Source: a virus. From it: a DNA stretch of 64,000 nucleotides. The translations under genes were made by a program, and so were the position numbers. Below the pieces are notes generated by a model, which searched no databases, was not told the origin of the DNA, and worked only from the letters and a program-made list of their open reading frames with translations. This document shows positions 31,301-40,567 of the stretch, one piece after another (the stretch's first letter is position 1; each line of letters begins with the position of its first letter). The DNA is taken from IMG/VR virus record IMGVR_UViG_3300044612_001255, positions 44,292 through 108,291 of that record; one strand, given 5' to 3'.

Positions 31301-33456
31301 CATATTATGCATCATTGAAAGATTCAATCATCAATCAGTGGGGACAAATCTATTCATATGAAACAATTGATACAGGTTATCAATACATAATTAACTCACC
31401 TAATCCATCCACTACTGTGTTTGGTGGTGATACATTCATTAGCAGATTTGCATTCAAAACAAAGCTTCCATTCTTTATTGACAATAGAGTGAACGCTCCT
31501 GATGATAGCGACATCTTTTATGATGAAATAGGTAATGTTGCCTATCCTAGATACTGGCACTCTGCAAGATCTATTCTCGAGAACTACAGCATTCCTGGAC
31601 AAGGAGTGATGGCTAACATCATTTCTTATAAGGCACACAACTTTGACTGTCCTAATGAGGTGGGAACAGATGTGATTATATCTACATCTACCACCACTAC
31701 CAGTACAACTGTTTCACCAAGTGGACCTGGAGAAGTGACACCAAGCTCAACCATCACATACTATGATGGCTACTTCTATCTGTTTGCTTATGGTATTCCA
31801 AACTTCTATTGTGAAAGCTCTTACAATGTTGATTTAAGACAAGCATTCAACAATAGAGAAGGAGAATTCTGGCCAAACGTTAGTACAGACATTCCAGATG
31901 ATTGGGTTCAGGAAAGTTTTGTGCCTATTGCACAAGACAACACTTACTTCTATAACACCACATTCTCTAAGCAAAACAAAGAAAATACGTTCACTCATTT
32001 GCCTCCTGACTGGGAATCAAGACTTTGCTTTACAAATTATCCATTTAGAACAATCTATTCTGATGCTCAAAACATTGATGCTGATAATAGAATAAACAAC
32101 TGGCTTATCTATAGAGCTATCTCTTATTTTGATTTCCCACAGAACTATGGAAATCTTGTAAGCTTAGATGGTATACAGAACAAAGCTATTCTAGCTAGAT
32201 TTGAGAACAAGTCACTATTGTACAATAATTTATTGACCATTGATACAAGCAACCCTCAAGCTGCTTATGTAGGTAATCCATTATTGTTCAGAAGTGCTCC
32301 TCCAATTGACTTTGCTGAAACTGATCTTGGATATGTAGGAAGTCAGCACAAGATGCTTTTGAAGATTCCTCAAGGTCAAGTTACAGTGGATTCAAAAAGA
32401 GGACAAGTGTTCTTAGTACAAGGAACACAAGTGAATGACTTGTCTGCATTTGGATCAGGAATGAACAGATTCTTTGTTGAGCATCTACCATTCATGATTG
32501 ATAATAACTTCCCAGATGTGAATATTGATAATCACTTCAAGGGAATAGGACTACATGGTGTTTATGATGCTGTATATGATAGAGTGATTATTACAAAACT
32601 TGATTATGCACCAAAGTCAAATAACATTCTGTATGATCCAGTTGAACAAAGTTTCTACATCAATAACATTGTTAATGGCCTAACTATTAGACAAGATGTT
32701 AGTCTTAGTGATGAAGAATACTTCTGCAACGTATCCTGGACACTATCTTTCAACATGAACACAAAGAGTTGGATAAGTTTTCATAGCTATATCCCAAACT
32801 TCTACATTGCAGAGAATAACTTCTTCTATTCTGGACAAAACAATTGCTGTGAAGACTTTGATTTCTTAGTGGGTGTATTGGTTCCTAATCCAACCACTAC
32901 TAGTACAACATCAACAAGTACGTCTTCTACATCAACCACTACAACAACAATTGCTCCTTTGCAGTGTAACATTACAGCTACAGTTATAGAAACAAATTGT
33001 TCTCTAGCTGGAACTGGAGTGATTCAACCTTTAAATTGTAATTTGGAAGGAGAAGGTGAATATGTTAATACAACTACTACTACCACATCAACCTCTACCT
33101 CTACAACTACAACAACTACTAGTTCTACAACTACTACCACAACATCAACTTCTTCAACAACCACTACAACTACAACTGCTGCACCAACTACAACAACAAC
33201 TACCACTGCCACCCCAACAACAACTACAACAACTACAGCTTCACCATATAGTGGAGGTTGTGGAAAATATACGTTATTTGACGAAGGGGATCCTGCTGGA
33301 TCAACATTTGAATATTATGCTTTCCCAAGTGGCACTTTAACTACAGTGAGTGTTCCATTTGGTGGAACAGGAGTGGTAGTTCAGGCTTACACAATTCCAG
33401 GAATAATATTAATATCAGGAGATGGTGGTTCATCAGGACCTACAGAATGTACATAA
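28396..33456 (+). CDS. Muzzle-like tail protein with poly-Thr linkers (1,686 aa)
   Basis: Very large beta-rich protein whose N-terminus, KGRLTYALNAAVENFD (about 31-46) and NYQNELGNEFCI, is the pattern I associate with the crAss-like muzzle (P22 gp10-like tail tip). It forms the tail end through which DNA and cargo pass. Three Thr/Ser linkers lie at about residues 1095-1106, 1498-1520 and 1557-1616. The last has more than 40 Thr and leads to a small module (GGCGKYTLFDEGDPAGSTFE and onward) at the very end. In relatives the C-terminal part ends with a domain seen here in a separate gene (33928-34794), so this copy looks rearranged by insertion of display modules. Confidence 0.8.
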   Translation: MAEQEEGNVRQEYNNATTGLNLDQSLNQIQKGRLTYALNAAVENFDSNSVNYQNELGNEFCIRVPEGSVIIGEHFIVEKNKHIFFVTNPTTGDSQIGYMDNNDCVYRVLVNALCLNFNINYPIHKIVHRITNCNTEIYWTDGYNPRRYLDIDDIPKILRSGSPLCSPIYTDDLDCNQLKLQPNFNIPELTIIDVVSGGNLISGTYQFAVQYSDPAGNPFTSYYSITNPTPIADKFIITPNFNYPVGKSIVVNVDNLDTTGQFEYFNLAVIKTINGVSSVDLVGTYFIDNSNRQITYTGQSTIILDIADIFEKFPFYEIAQDLTAVQDVLVWDQLTSIDRINYQQIANSIDLLWETWRIPPTENYSDEINATNLRGYLRDEVYAFEIVFLLKNGKQTDGFHIPGKAISSYEQLLPNIPDTSPDFIGEPDPVTHDAPYWKIYNTASVTGFSPEYSTNVSYKGPYQFGEFAYWESVEEYPCNTDVWGNLAGQKIRHHKFPDVNISPIYESKIFSTSQSMMMGNDAVFPIGVKLDPSQILNLIQVSNLTDDQKADIVGFKIVRGDRSVNKSIVAKGILRNVGEYTREDQSFYFPNYPYNDLNEDPFLTTTNNAYQSECEPFDVYITSLGTNPVDGSSLARIQYYSCENNKITYKDYTSTQDDVICAVGKPTIIIGEGEVGYANYDIYTLDAPALQTFTASYDDRFLGPTTLSVGANEDTVEVVAGTAVICIENCDNTFWSPQIRLIEQVRSATGCGGTTLLDGFKDENRYRQIFNSPETSFGQPFLADILKLESVMFGAGKAHFVEVRDNAKYKLLSEAAQKAALDSSAKLGQITTPFSATAMFTAYQSYLTIYVNGITRRNYAYSFNSIADYNYGVGVPDNQGIKQRELDISRYLIPGVQALGDDLPINNWNRESSVFVKTNEDTTALPYPDQSPNMLSGTISIVTDRSRFTISEIGNCSTPAKEEPIQVVSYYASLKDSIINQWGQIYSYETIDTGYQYIINSPNPSTTVFGGDTFISRFAFKTKLPFFIDNRVNAPDDSDIFYDEIGNVAYPRYWHSARSILENYSIPGQGVMANIISYKAHNFDCPNEVGTDVIISTSTTTTSTTVSPSGPGEVTPSSTITYYDGYFYLFAYGIPNFYCESSYNVDLRQAFNNREGEFWPNVSTDIPDDWVQESFVPIAQDNTYFYNTTFSKQNKENTFTHLPPDWESRLCFTNYPFRTIYSDAQNIDADNRINNWLIYRAISYFDFPQNYGNLVSLDGIQNKAILARFENKSLLYNNLLTIDTSNPQAAYVGNPLLFRSAPPIDFAETDLGYVGSQHKMLLKIPQGQVTVDSKRGQVFLVQGTQVNDLSAFGSGMNRFFVEHLPFMIDNNFPDVNIDNHFKGIGLHGVYDAVYDRVIITKLDYAPKSNNILYDPVEQSFYINNIVNGLTIRQDVSLSDEEYFCNVSWTLSFNMNTKSWISFHSYIPNFYIAENNFFYSGQNNCCEDFDFLVGVLVPNPTTTSTTSTSTSSTSTTTTTIAPLQCNITATVIETNCSLAGTGVIQPLNCNLEGEGEYVNTTTTTTSTSTSTTTTTTSSTTTTTTSTSSTTTTTTTAAPTTTTTTTATPTTTTTTTASPYSGGCGKYTLFDEGDPAGSTFEYYAFPSGTLTTVSVPFGGTGVVVQAYTIPGIILISGDGGSSGPTECT

Positions 33457-33467
33457 TAATATAAATT

Positions 33468-33926
33468 ATGAATATACTACTAACATTAACAACAGCTGGG
33501 ACAGACACGGGCCCATTTAATCTCTTCTCTGATGTAGATGCTTACAATACAGCATTTGAAACAGGCGTACTTAAATCAGCTCTTGTAGCTGGTTACTTAA
33601 CATCGCTTGCTCCTATTGGTACTGCAATTGTTCGTATTCAATCTACGGGTTCTTGTACAAACTTTATTGATGTAGTTCTTACTAATGTGACTACCACTAC
33701 AACAACAAGTACGTGTCCTACATATTATGAACTTGAAGGATGTGATCCAGCAGATTATGCATTTACATTACTTGTACCAAATCTTGGTGCGGGTCAACGA
33801 TATGTTCTTCCTGGCCCACCAATTAAGTATTATACATACTCAGGAGCAAGTATAACTACTTGTACAGTTCCAGTTCCATATAACAGTTCTATTATACAAA
33901 CACTAGATATAGGATGCCCGTCATAA
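33468..33926 (+). CDS. Displayed protein: GPF module, short Thr linker, second module (152 aa)
   Basis: Residues 1-75 (GTDTGPFNLFSDVD and CTNFIDVVL) are a paralogue of the 84-aa protein at 25801. A short Thr stretch (about 76-82) leads to a second module, YYELEGCDPADYAFTLLV and onward, ending IIQTLDIGCPS. It lies 12 nt after the muzzle stop and two nt before the next gene. It is probably a receptor or decoration module that sits with the tail tip. Confidence 0.65.
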   Translation: MNILLTLTTAGTDTGPFNLFSDVDAYNTAFETGVLKSALVAGYLTSLAPIGTAIVRIQSTGSCTNFIDVVLTNVTTTTTTSTCPTYYELEGCDPADYAFTLLVPNLGAGQRYVLPGPPIKYYTYSGASITTCTVPVPYNSSIIQTLDIGCPS

Positions 33927-33927
33927 C

Positions 33928-34794
33928 ATGTCAAAGACAATCACTATAAAGCTAACAAAAACAGGCCCTAACTCAGGGCCTTTCACCATCACAGATGCGT
34001 ATGGGAATGTTATTGCCTCAGGTGTAACACTTTCACAAGTGACTACAGGGATTAGTTTCATTGTAGATGATAGTGTTAACTTGATTACAATCACATCTGA
34101 AGGAAAATGTGCTTATGAAAAATCATTTGCTGTTACAACTATTACACAAGATCAATATCAAAACACTCCTTTAGAAACTATTCAAACAGCCTGTGTATGG
34201 AGACATCTTAATAACCATGCAATATATAATGTATTCTATGGATATACAGAACCATACATTATTGAATATCCTTTTGCATATCAATACCAAGATGAGATAT
34301 TACAGAATGTGAAAGATTACACTAAGGTGTACAAATACTTTAATGATCCGTATGGTATATCAAATGATGTGTCAAGAATAGAACTTGACAATATATGGTT
34401 TAACAAATCTGTTCTTTACAATGGACAACAGAGTACAGGTGTATTGGAGCTGGTACCAAAACCAATAAACAATTTGAAATCCTACTTACAATATCCTATA
34501 TTAAATGCTGAAAGCAAGACTATTACATTTACCAAGAGTGATAACTTCTATCAGTATAATACATTCTGGTCTGTAGTTAAAGACAAGAGCATACCACTCT
34601 TTGTTAGAACATGTCAATCACTTTCTCTTGATAAAGAAGTGAATCAAATCAATATGGACTATGGACCAAGATCATTTAAGAAAGAACCTCTGAGAGCTAA
34701 GGAATTGAAAATCAGACACATTCTTGATAATAAATCAGACGCTCATTTAGTTTCACAATTCATCATCGCACCCGCACAGATTAGTTACAAGTAA
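33928..34794 (+). CDS. Tail tip protein with GPF-type N-terminus and muzzle-type C-terminal domain (288 aa)
   Basis: The first 75 residues (KTGPNSGPFTITDAYGNVIA and onward) look like a third copy of the GPF module. The rest contains YKYFNDPYGISNDVSRIELD, NIWFNKSVLYNGQQSTGVLE and LRAKELKIRHIL ... VSQFIIAPAQISYK. I associate that part with the C-terminal end of crAss-like muzzle proteins. Here it is a stand-alone gene. It probably still assembles with the muzzle. The split could be an original layout or the result of module insertion. Confidence 0.65.
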   Translation: MSKTITIKLTKTGPNSGPFTITDAYGNVIASGVTLSQVTTGISFIVDDSVNLITITSEGKCAYEKSFAVTTITQDQYQNTPLETIQTACVWRHLNNHAIYNVFYGYTEPYIIEYPFAYQYQDEILQNVKDYTKVYKYFNDPYGISNDVSRIELDNIWFNKSVLYNGQQSTGVLELVPKPINNLKSYLQYPILNAESKTITFTKSDNFYQYNTFWSVVKDKSIPLFVRTCQSLSLDKEVNQINMDYGPRSFKKEPLRAKELKIRHILDNKSDAHLVSQFIIAPAQISYK

Positions 34795-34795
34795 T

Positions 34796-37765
34796 ATGAA
34801 AGGATGGTTAGATAACTTTGGTAAAGCAGACAACGCTAATGATTCAAACGTTAGCCTTCCTGAAGGTTTTGTTGGACTAGGATATAACACTAAAGGAAGA
34901 AACTATTCTCCTGCATGGGGAGGACAGTTTCAAGGTGGTGGAAAACTTATTCCAGTTTCTCCAATGCAACAGATCACTGGCGAAACACCTACTATTTCCC
35001 CAACTGTCCCATATTTACAAACAAAAGATCCAGCAGAGTTTTATAAGTCTTGGATTCAAAGTCCTGAATATGAACGAAGATTAAAATCTACAGGATACTC
35101 AGATGTTCCTAATAAACAAAGGGTTGATGAACTTTCACAAATAGAACAGGTCAAAAAAGAAAGACTAGGACTTTTAGAAAATATTCAACCTTTAGAATAT
35201 GATCCATCTAAAAGATCTGAAGCTATAATTGATTATTACGATGGGTCAACTATAAATGTAAATCCTTCAGATTATAAAACCTTTTCTAAACAATCTGTTG
35301 AAGCACACGAAATTGCACATGTTGCCACTCCTACAAGTACAATGTCTAATGACGAGTTTGGAATTTTTATGGGATCTATGCTTCCTTTAAAAAAACCTAT
35401 AGTGTCTGGTGTACAAGGATCTAAAGAAAGAGAGGCTAGTAAAGAAGCTGTTGGAGATTTTGAACACTTGGGAAAACCATGGGAAGCAAAAGCTGATTTA
35501 GACGCTCTTCGATTCATGATGTACGACAAAGGCATCTATGATATTACAAAAGGAAAGAAGTTTACAGAATCAGATTTTGAAAAAGCAAAACAAAGTTTTG
35601 GGAAAGAAAGAGTTTTCAAAAGATTCACTGATAGAATGGGCAAGAAGAACTTTGTCAACTTGATGAACACTATTGCTAAAGCAGATGGTGAAGAAGAATT
35701 ACCAATGGCAATGGGTGGTATGTCTATTCCTGGTTCTGTAGGATTCACATACGCACGTACAGCTGGTTCTGCTCCTAGTAAAGGAAAGTATGCAAAGAAG
35801 ACGATGGCTTCTGCACAGAATGGTATTATGTCTCCAATGTTATTGGCAAGAAATGTTTTAAACTATTTCTATCCTAATGAAGAAGCTGCACCAACTGTAG
35901 AGGCAGCACCGTCAGACTATAAGAAGGGATTAACAAACGAGCTTCTACAAAGACAAGCATATAAAGAATCAACATTCAATCCAGCTGCTGTTTCCCCAGC
36001 GGGATACAAAGGTCTTACACAGATTGGAGAAGGTGTTTTAGAAGATTATTCTAATAAGAAAGGTGGAAAGAAACTAGATCCATTCAATCCAAAAGATGCT
36101 GTAGAGCTACAGAAGTTTGCAATGAATGATTTATACAATGCTAGCTTCATCAACAAACCTGATCAATCTGATAGTGTAAGAATTGCAAAAACTCTAGCTG
36201 CCTATAATTGGGGAAGAGGGAACCTATCTAATTATCTCAATGAACAAAAGAGTAAGGGTGTAGATATATATGATTCTTACGATTGGTTAAACAACCTTCC
36301 AAAAGAAACTAGCGATTATGTAAATAAGATTCTTCTCCAGGAAGATCCATCATTTAATAAGAACTATAAGAAAGCTTCTACAAATCCAAAATACGAAGAG
36401 GTGACATCTCTGTATGATCAGAAGAAGTTTGGTGGCGACATCCCTTCTGCACAGAATGGTCAAGAAATGAAATTCTATCAGAATGGATTGGATTGGAAAC
36501 CAAAGAGTATGCAGGATGGTGGAATAACTAAAGACAATCAAGGATATTGGAATCCAGAAAATTGGGGAAAGCCTGTAGAAATAGATTCTAATGACATAAC
36601 AATGGAAGGTGTATACGAACCCCTTCTTGGTGTGTCTGACACTGGTGACACTAAGCTAATGAAGCCAGGAAAGAATTATAAATTCAAGGGTAAGAAAGTT
36701 AGAGAGTATCCTGTAGCCCAGTATGGAAAAGGCATACCATTTAAAGATGCTGCTAATAATCCAAAAGATCCAGCAGATCCTATTCGTAAAGATTTGGCAC
36801 CACCTATTAGACCAAAAGCATCTTTTGAAGAACAGAAAAGAATAGCAAAGTTAGAACTTGATAAGTATGGTTATACATCAGACCAACGTAAGAATTACGT
36901 TAAAGGTAAATCTGAAAAAGCATTCAGGAATATTGTTCCTCAAGGATATGGAGATTTAACACAAACACTTGATAGAATTGATAGATATGAAAAAGATTTA
37001 GGAAGAGATCCAATGGAGACTCTATGGTATGGTTCAGAAAGTAGTTCAACAGGAAAACCAATATATTACGATCTTCCTAAAAGAGATGATGCTTTTGCTT
37101 TGTATCTAGGGTTGCCTCAAAAAAATAAAAGCTTTGGCATTTCTGAATATCAACCAGGCGATTCGAAAGAAAACAAATACTATTTCAAACCTAATTACTT
37201 AGATGAAAATTTAAAAAATCGTCTAGTTGCTTCATATTTTGACAATGTGGATGATAATGAAAATGTTTATATAGCAAATGAAAGAGGTGATGCTTTTCCA
37301 CAAAAAACTGATTCGTTGGAAAGGGAAGGAGTTCCTTTTGAAAATCCAATGTATGCTGAGTGGATGGTAGATAACCCTCTTGGAGATTTTAAAATGTCCA
37401 AGGGTAAAGATAAAAAGGGTCACTATATTTCTATTTATGATGAATGGGATTTGAATCCTTTTAAAGAAGGTAAAGGTTCATCAAGTAATCCAGCTGCTGC
37501 TACATTAAAAGCATTTGCTAAAATGAAAGGAGTAGACGTGAGTGATGACCTAGAAATTTCAAAGCTTTTTGGAGCTGGTAAACCTTTTGAGATATATGAT
37601 AGAATTTATTATGATCCAAAAACTAAAAAAGTGATTCCTGAGAAAAGAAATGGTGGTGGTGTGGGAATCAATCAATTAGATGCTCAACCCATGAAAAAAC
37701 TAAATCAATTACTTAACTTTACAAATAACCCAGACAAGGATAACTGGCTGGATAAATACAACTGA
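34796..37765 (+). CDS. Ejected cargo protein with HExxH peptidase and lytic transglycosylase domains (989 aa)
   Basis: Two wall-degrading signatures are seen. The first is a zincin motif HEIAH at 171-175 with a possible third ligand at E230 (WEAKADLDAL). The second is a lysozyme-like/SLT domain from about 375: KESTFNPAAVSPAGYKGLTQ with catalytic E391, then AAYNWGRGNLSNYL and a helical end near 520. The rest is low-complexity with AQNG-type repeats and a Lys-rich C-terminus. It likely travels in the virion and opens the peptidoglycan during DNA entry. Neighbours are cargo proteins. Codon use is ordinary. Confidence 0.8.
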   Translation: MKGWLDNFGKADNANDSNVSLPEGFVGLGYNTKGRNYSPAWGGQFQGGGKLIPVSPMQQITGETPTISPTVPYLQTKDPAEFYKSWIQSPEYERRLKSTGYSDVPNKQRVDELSQIEQVKKERLGLLENIQPLEYDPSKRSEAIIDYYDGSTINVNPSDYKTFSKQSVEAHEIAHVATPTSTMSNDEFGIFMGSMLPLKKPIVSGVQGSKEREASKEAVGDFEHLGKPWEAKADLDALRFMMYDKGIYDITKGKKFTESDFEKAKQSFGKERVFKRFTDRMGKKNFVNLMNTIAKADGEEELPMAMGGMSIPGSVGFTYARTAGSAPSKGKYAKKTMASAQNGIMSPMLLARNVLNYFYPNEEAAPTVEAAPSDYKKGLTNELLQRQAYKESTFNPAAVSPAGYKGLTQIGEGVLEDYSNKKGGKKLDPFNPKDAVELQKFAMNDLYNASFINKPDQSDSVRIAKTLAAYNWGRGNLSNYLNEQKSKGVDIYDSYDWLNNLPKETSDYVNKILLQEDPSFNKNYKKASTNPKYEEVTSLYDQKKFGGDIPSAQNGQEMKFYQNGLDWKPKSMQDGGITKDNQGYWNPENWGKPVEIDSNDITMEGVYEPLLGVSDTGDTKLMKPGKNYKFKGKKVREYPVAQYGKGIPFKDAANNPKDPADPIRKDLAPPIRPKASFEEQKRIAKLELDKYGYTSDQRKNYVKGKSEKAFRNIVPQGYGDLTQTLDRIDRYEKDLGRDPMETLWYGSESSSTGKPIYYDLPKRDDAFALYLGLPQKNKSFGISEYQPGDSKENKYYFKPNYLDENLKNRLVASYFDNVDDNENVYIANERGDAFPQKTDSLEREGVPFENPMYAEWMVDNPLGDFKMSKGKDKKGHYISIYDEWDLNPFKEGKGSSSNPAAATLKAFAKMKGVDVSDDLEISKLFGAGKPFEIYDRIYYDPKTKKVIPEKRNGGGVGINQLDAQPMKKLNQLLNFTNNPDKDNWLDKYN

Positions 37766-37766
37766 T

Positions 37767-40526
37767 ATGAAGGCTGAAATTTTAAAGATAGCAGGTGTTA
37801 AGTCTGAGAAAGAATTTTACAAAAAATTCCCTACAGAAGAATCTTTTATAAAGGTTCATGGGAAAGCTTTGAAGAAAGCTCAAATGGGAGCTATGATTCA
37901 AGGTAATCAATCCCCTCAGACTAATCCTCAACCAATCAACTTTCAACAGTTGTATGACCAGAATGATATGTATATCACTGGTTCGACACAAGACATGCGT
38001 AACAAGCAAGCTCAAGATCAAGCAAGCCTTGCTGCACAACAACAGGCAGCTAATAAGAAATCAGGAATTGCTGATGCGATTGGTCAGATAGGTAGCATGA
38101 TGGGTGGTAGTGGTAAAAATGGCAAAAAGTTAAAGAAGGCTCTTTTTGGAGATGAAACATTACCAATGGGTAAACCAGGCATGTTTGGCAATCTTGGTAA
38201 AGGTATTAGTGCAGGTGTTAGTAAAGCTGGTGGACCAATGGCTGTTGCTCAAGCAGCTGGTGATGTAGTTGGAGGATTCCAACAAATGAAGAATGAAAAA
38301 CAAATAATGAAACAAGCTCAGCAAATGGCTGGTGTAAGTGATGTTGCTCTTCAAGCTTCCATGACACGTCCTGAGCAAGTTCAGAAAAAATATGTACGTC
38401 CAGAAGACAATATTAATACAGGACAAGAGTTCTTTCCTATATATGGTACAGGAACTGTTCTAGCAAAGAATGGTACAGAAATAGCAAATACGTTTGCTCC
38501 TAATACTATTTATACAGATTTAGAAGAAGCTCAGAATGGCATAACCAAGTTTGCACAACAAGGTGGTGGAGATGCTCTTTCCCAACTCACTGCTGGACTA
38601 GGAAGTCCAAAGGGACAAGGTATTAGCGGTGGAGGAAAAATTGGAGGTGGTATTGGAAGTGTAGCAGGTACAATTATTGGTGGTCCAGTTGGAGGTATGA
38701 TTGGAAAGTTTGCTGGTCAAACTATTGGTAATGTCCTAGATAAAAAAGCTGAAAAGACAGAGGCTTTCAATGAAAAAACTCAAGGTAACATTGAACAGAT
38801 GGCTCTTGGTCAAGGAGCACAATCTCTTCAACAAGCAAACGCTTCTTATATGAGAGATGGTGGTATGGCAAATCCACAAGTAATTAATCAGTTTGGTAAT
38901 TACAAATTGAGTCAATTGTTACAACCTGATCCAACAATGGATACATTACGTGCAGGTGGGCATTTAAAAAGTTACACTCCTCCTAGCGAACGTGCAATGT
39001 ATACAGGAAGAGATAAGTTTGCCATGGGTGGTGATCTTAAAACTCATTGGGGTGGATATGCAGAACCTATGTCTTACAATCCATATCTTCCTGAAGGAGG
39101 AGAAACTGTAATGTTCAGAGGTCAGTCTCACGATGAGTCTGATGGAAAAGGTAATACAGGTATTGGAATCACTTATGGTGATAGTCCTGTAGAAGTGGAA
39201 AGAGGAGAACCAGCTATACAACTTAAAAATGGTACAGATGGAGACAATAGTCTTACTGTATATGGTAATTTAGAATTGTCAAAATCTAATGCTGAGCTGA
39301 TTGGTATGCCAGATCAAGCAAAAAGAAAGTATAAGAATATTGTTGATGATTTAAACAAGAAAGAACAGAAACAAAATAAAATTATAGAAAAGTCTGTTAC
39401 AGAACTTGACAAACTAGATTTAAACAATCCTTACAATATACTTTCTTTTGAATCTCGTAAAGCTAGTTTGCTTGGAGCTAATATGAATCTTAAAAAGATT
39501 GCTGATCAAAAAATAAAACTAGCTGACATGCAATCTGCAACCAATGACACTGCTGAAGAGTATGGTTTTGAAGCTGATGCTTTAGCAAAGGGTAAAGTGA
39601 AACAAGCTAAGAAAGGAGCTTCTATTAAGAAAGCTCAGGGTGGAACAGATGAGACATATGATGCTGCTAAAGATCTAGATGAAGCTGTTGTAACTGGTAC
39701 ACGACTTCCAACACTGCAAGAACTAAGAGATTTTAAATTGGAAAAAAGTAATCTTCCAAGAATTGCACCATTCAGCACAGCATCTAAAGAAGATGGTGAA
39801 TTTGATTGGATGACAATTGCTAATCAGATTCTTCCTTATCTAAGACCAAGTGATGCGGAAGAACTTGATCCACGTCAGCTATCTGGAGAGATGCTTGCTC
39901 TTGCTCAAAATCAATTAGAGCCTGTACAAGCACAAACTTTCCAGCCACAACTAAGCACACCTTATGATATTTCTCTTCAGGATATTATGAATAAGAACCA
40001 AGCTGATTACAGAGCTGCTGTAAGAAACACTGGATATAATCCAGCTGCATTAGCTATATTGAATGCACAAAAATACGCAGCTAATCAACAAGTGCTTGGT
40101 GAGCAGTTTAGATTGAATCAAGCTATGAGAGATAAGGTGTATGGTGAGAATAGAGCAATGCTTAACGAATCTAATCTTAAGAACCTCGGTATCCTTGATG
40201 AGCAATACGGAAGACAGCAACAAGCTCTTTCTAATACAAAAGCTACAGCACAAGCTGCTCTTAATTCTATCTCTGCTAAATATCTACAGAACGAAGCTTC
40301 AAATAGAGAGCTTCAAGCATACGAGAACCTTTACAATTTTAGATCTGGTCCAAAAGGAATAATGCAGAATATGAATCCTCTTGCTCAGTTCAACACTGCA
40401 TTAGGAAACTTATCGTCTGCTCAAATTGAAGAAGTGCTTAAACTTAAGAAAGACGAAGAAGCTAAAAAAAATAAGCCCACTGTTACAAAAAATGGTGGTC
40501 TTGTACGAGCAATTAAATCCATGTAA
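37767..40526 (+). CDS. Ejected cargo protein with glycine-zipper segment (919 aa)
   Basis: It begins two nt after the previous stop. A glycine-rich stretch at about residues 288-325 (GKIGGGIGSVAGTIIGGPVG and onward) has the small-xxx-small pattern of glycine zippers that insert into membranes. The C-terminal third is helical and Gln/Ala-rich (about 700-870), like ejection proteins. Several AQ-x-G motifs occur (37878, 38529, 38553, 39633). No enzyme domain is seen. A channel or conduit through the host envelope during ejection is the likely role. Confidence 0.7.
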   Translation: MKAEILKIAGVKSEKEFYKKFPTEESFIKVHGKALKKAQMGAMIQGNQSPQTNPQPINFQQLYDQNDMYITGSTQDMRNKQAQDQASLAAQQQAANKKSGIADAIGQIGSMMGGSGKNGKKLKKALFGDETLPMGKPGMFGNLGKGISAGVSKAGGPMAVAQAAGDVVGGFQQMKNEKQIMKQAQQMAGVSDVALQASMTRPEQVQKKYVRPEDNINTGQEFFPIYGTGTVLAKNGTEIANTFAPNTIYTDLEEAQNGITKFAQQGGGDALSQLTAGLGSPKGQGISGGGKIGGGIGSVAGTIIGGPVGGMIGKFAGQTIGNVLDKKAEKTEAFNEKTQGNIEQMALGQGAQSLQQANASYMRDGGMANPQVINQFGNYKLSQLLQPDPTMDTLRAGGHLKSYTPPSERAMYTGRDKFAMGGDLKTHWGGYAEPMSYNPYLPEGGETVMFRGQSHDESDGKGNTGIGITYGDSPVEVERGEPAIQLKNGTDGDNSLTVYGNLELSKSNAELIGMPDQAKRKYKNIVDDLNKKEQKQNKIIEKSVTELDKLDLNNPYNILSFESRKASLLGANMNLKKIADQKIKLADMQSATNDTAEEYGFEADALAKGKVKQAKKGASIKKAQGGTDETYDAAKDLDEAVVTGTRLPTLQELRDFKLEKSNLPRIAPFSTASKEDGEFDWMTIANQILPYLRPSDAEELDPRQLSGEMLALAQNQLEPVQAQTFQPQLSTPYDISLQDIMNKNQADYRAAVRNTGYNPAALAILNAQKYAANQQVLGEQFRLNQAMRDKVYGENRAMLNESNLKNLGILDEQYGRQQQALSNTKATAQAALNSISAKYLQNEASNRELQAYENLYNFRSGPKGIMQNMNPLAQFNTALGNLSSAQIEEVLKLKKDEEAKKNKPTVTKNGGLVRAIKSM

Positions 40527-40567
40527 TCTGGAGTATTACTACTAAATTTCATAAAAAAATAAACAAC

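Noticed and set aside
33024-33340. Val-rich and Gln/Leu-rich open frames over the poly-Thr region
   Set aside because: They are shadow readings of the Thr-codon repeats in other frames.
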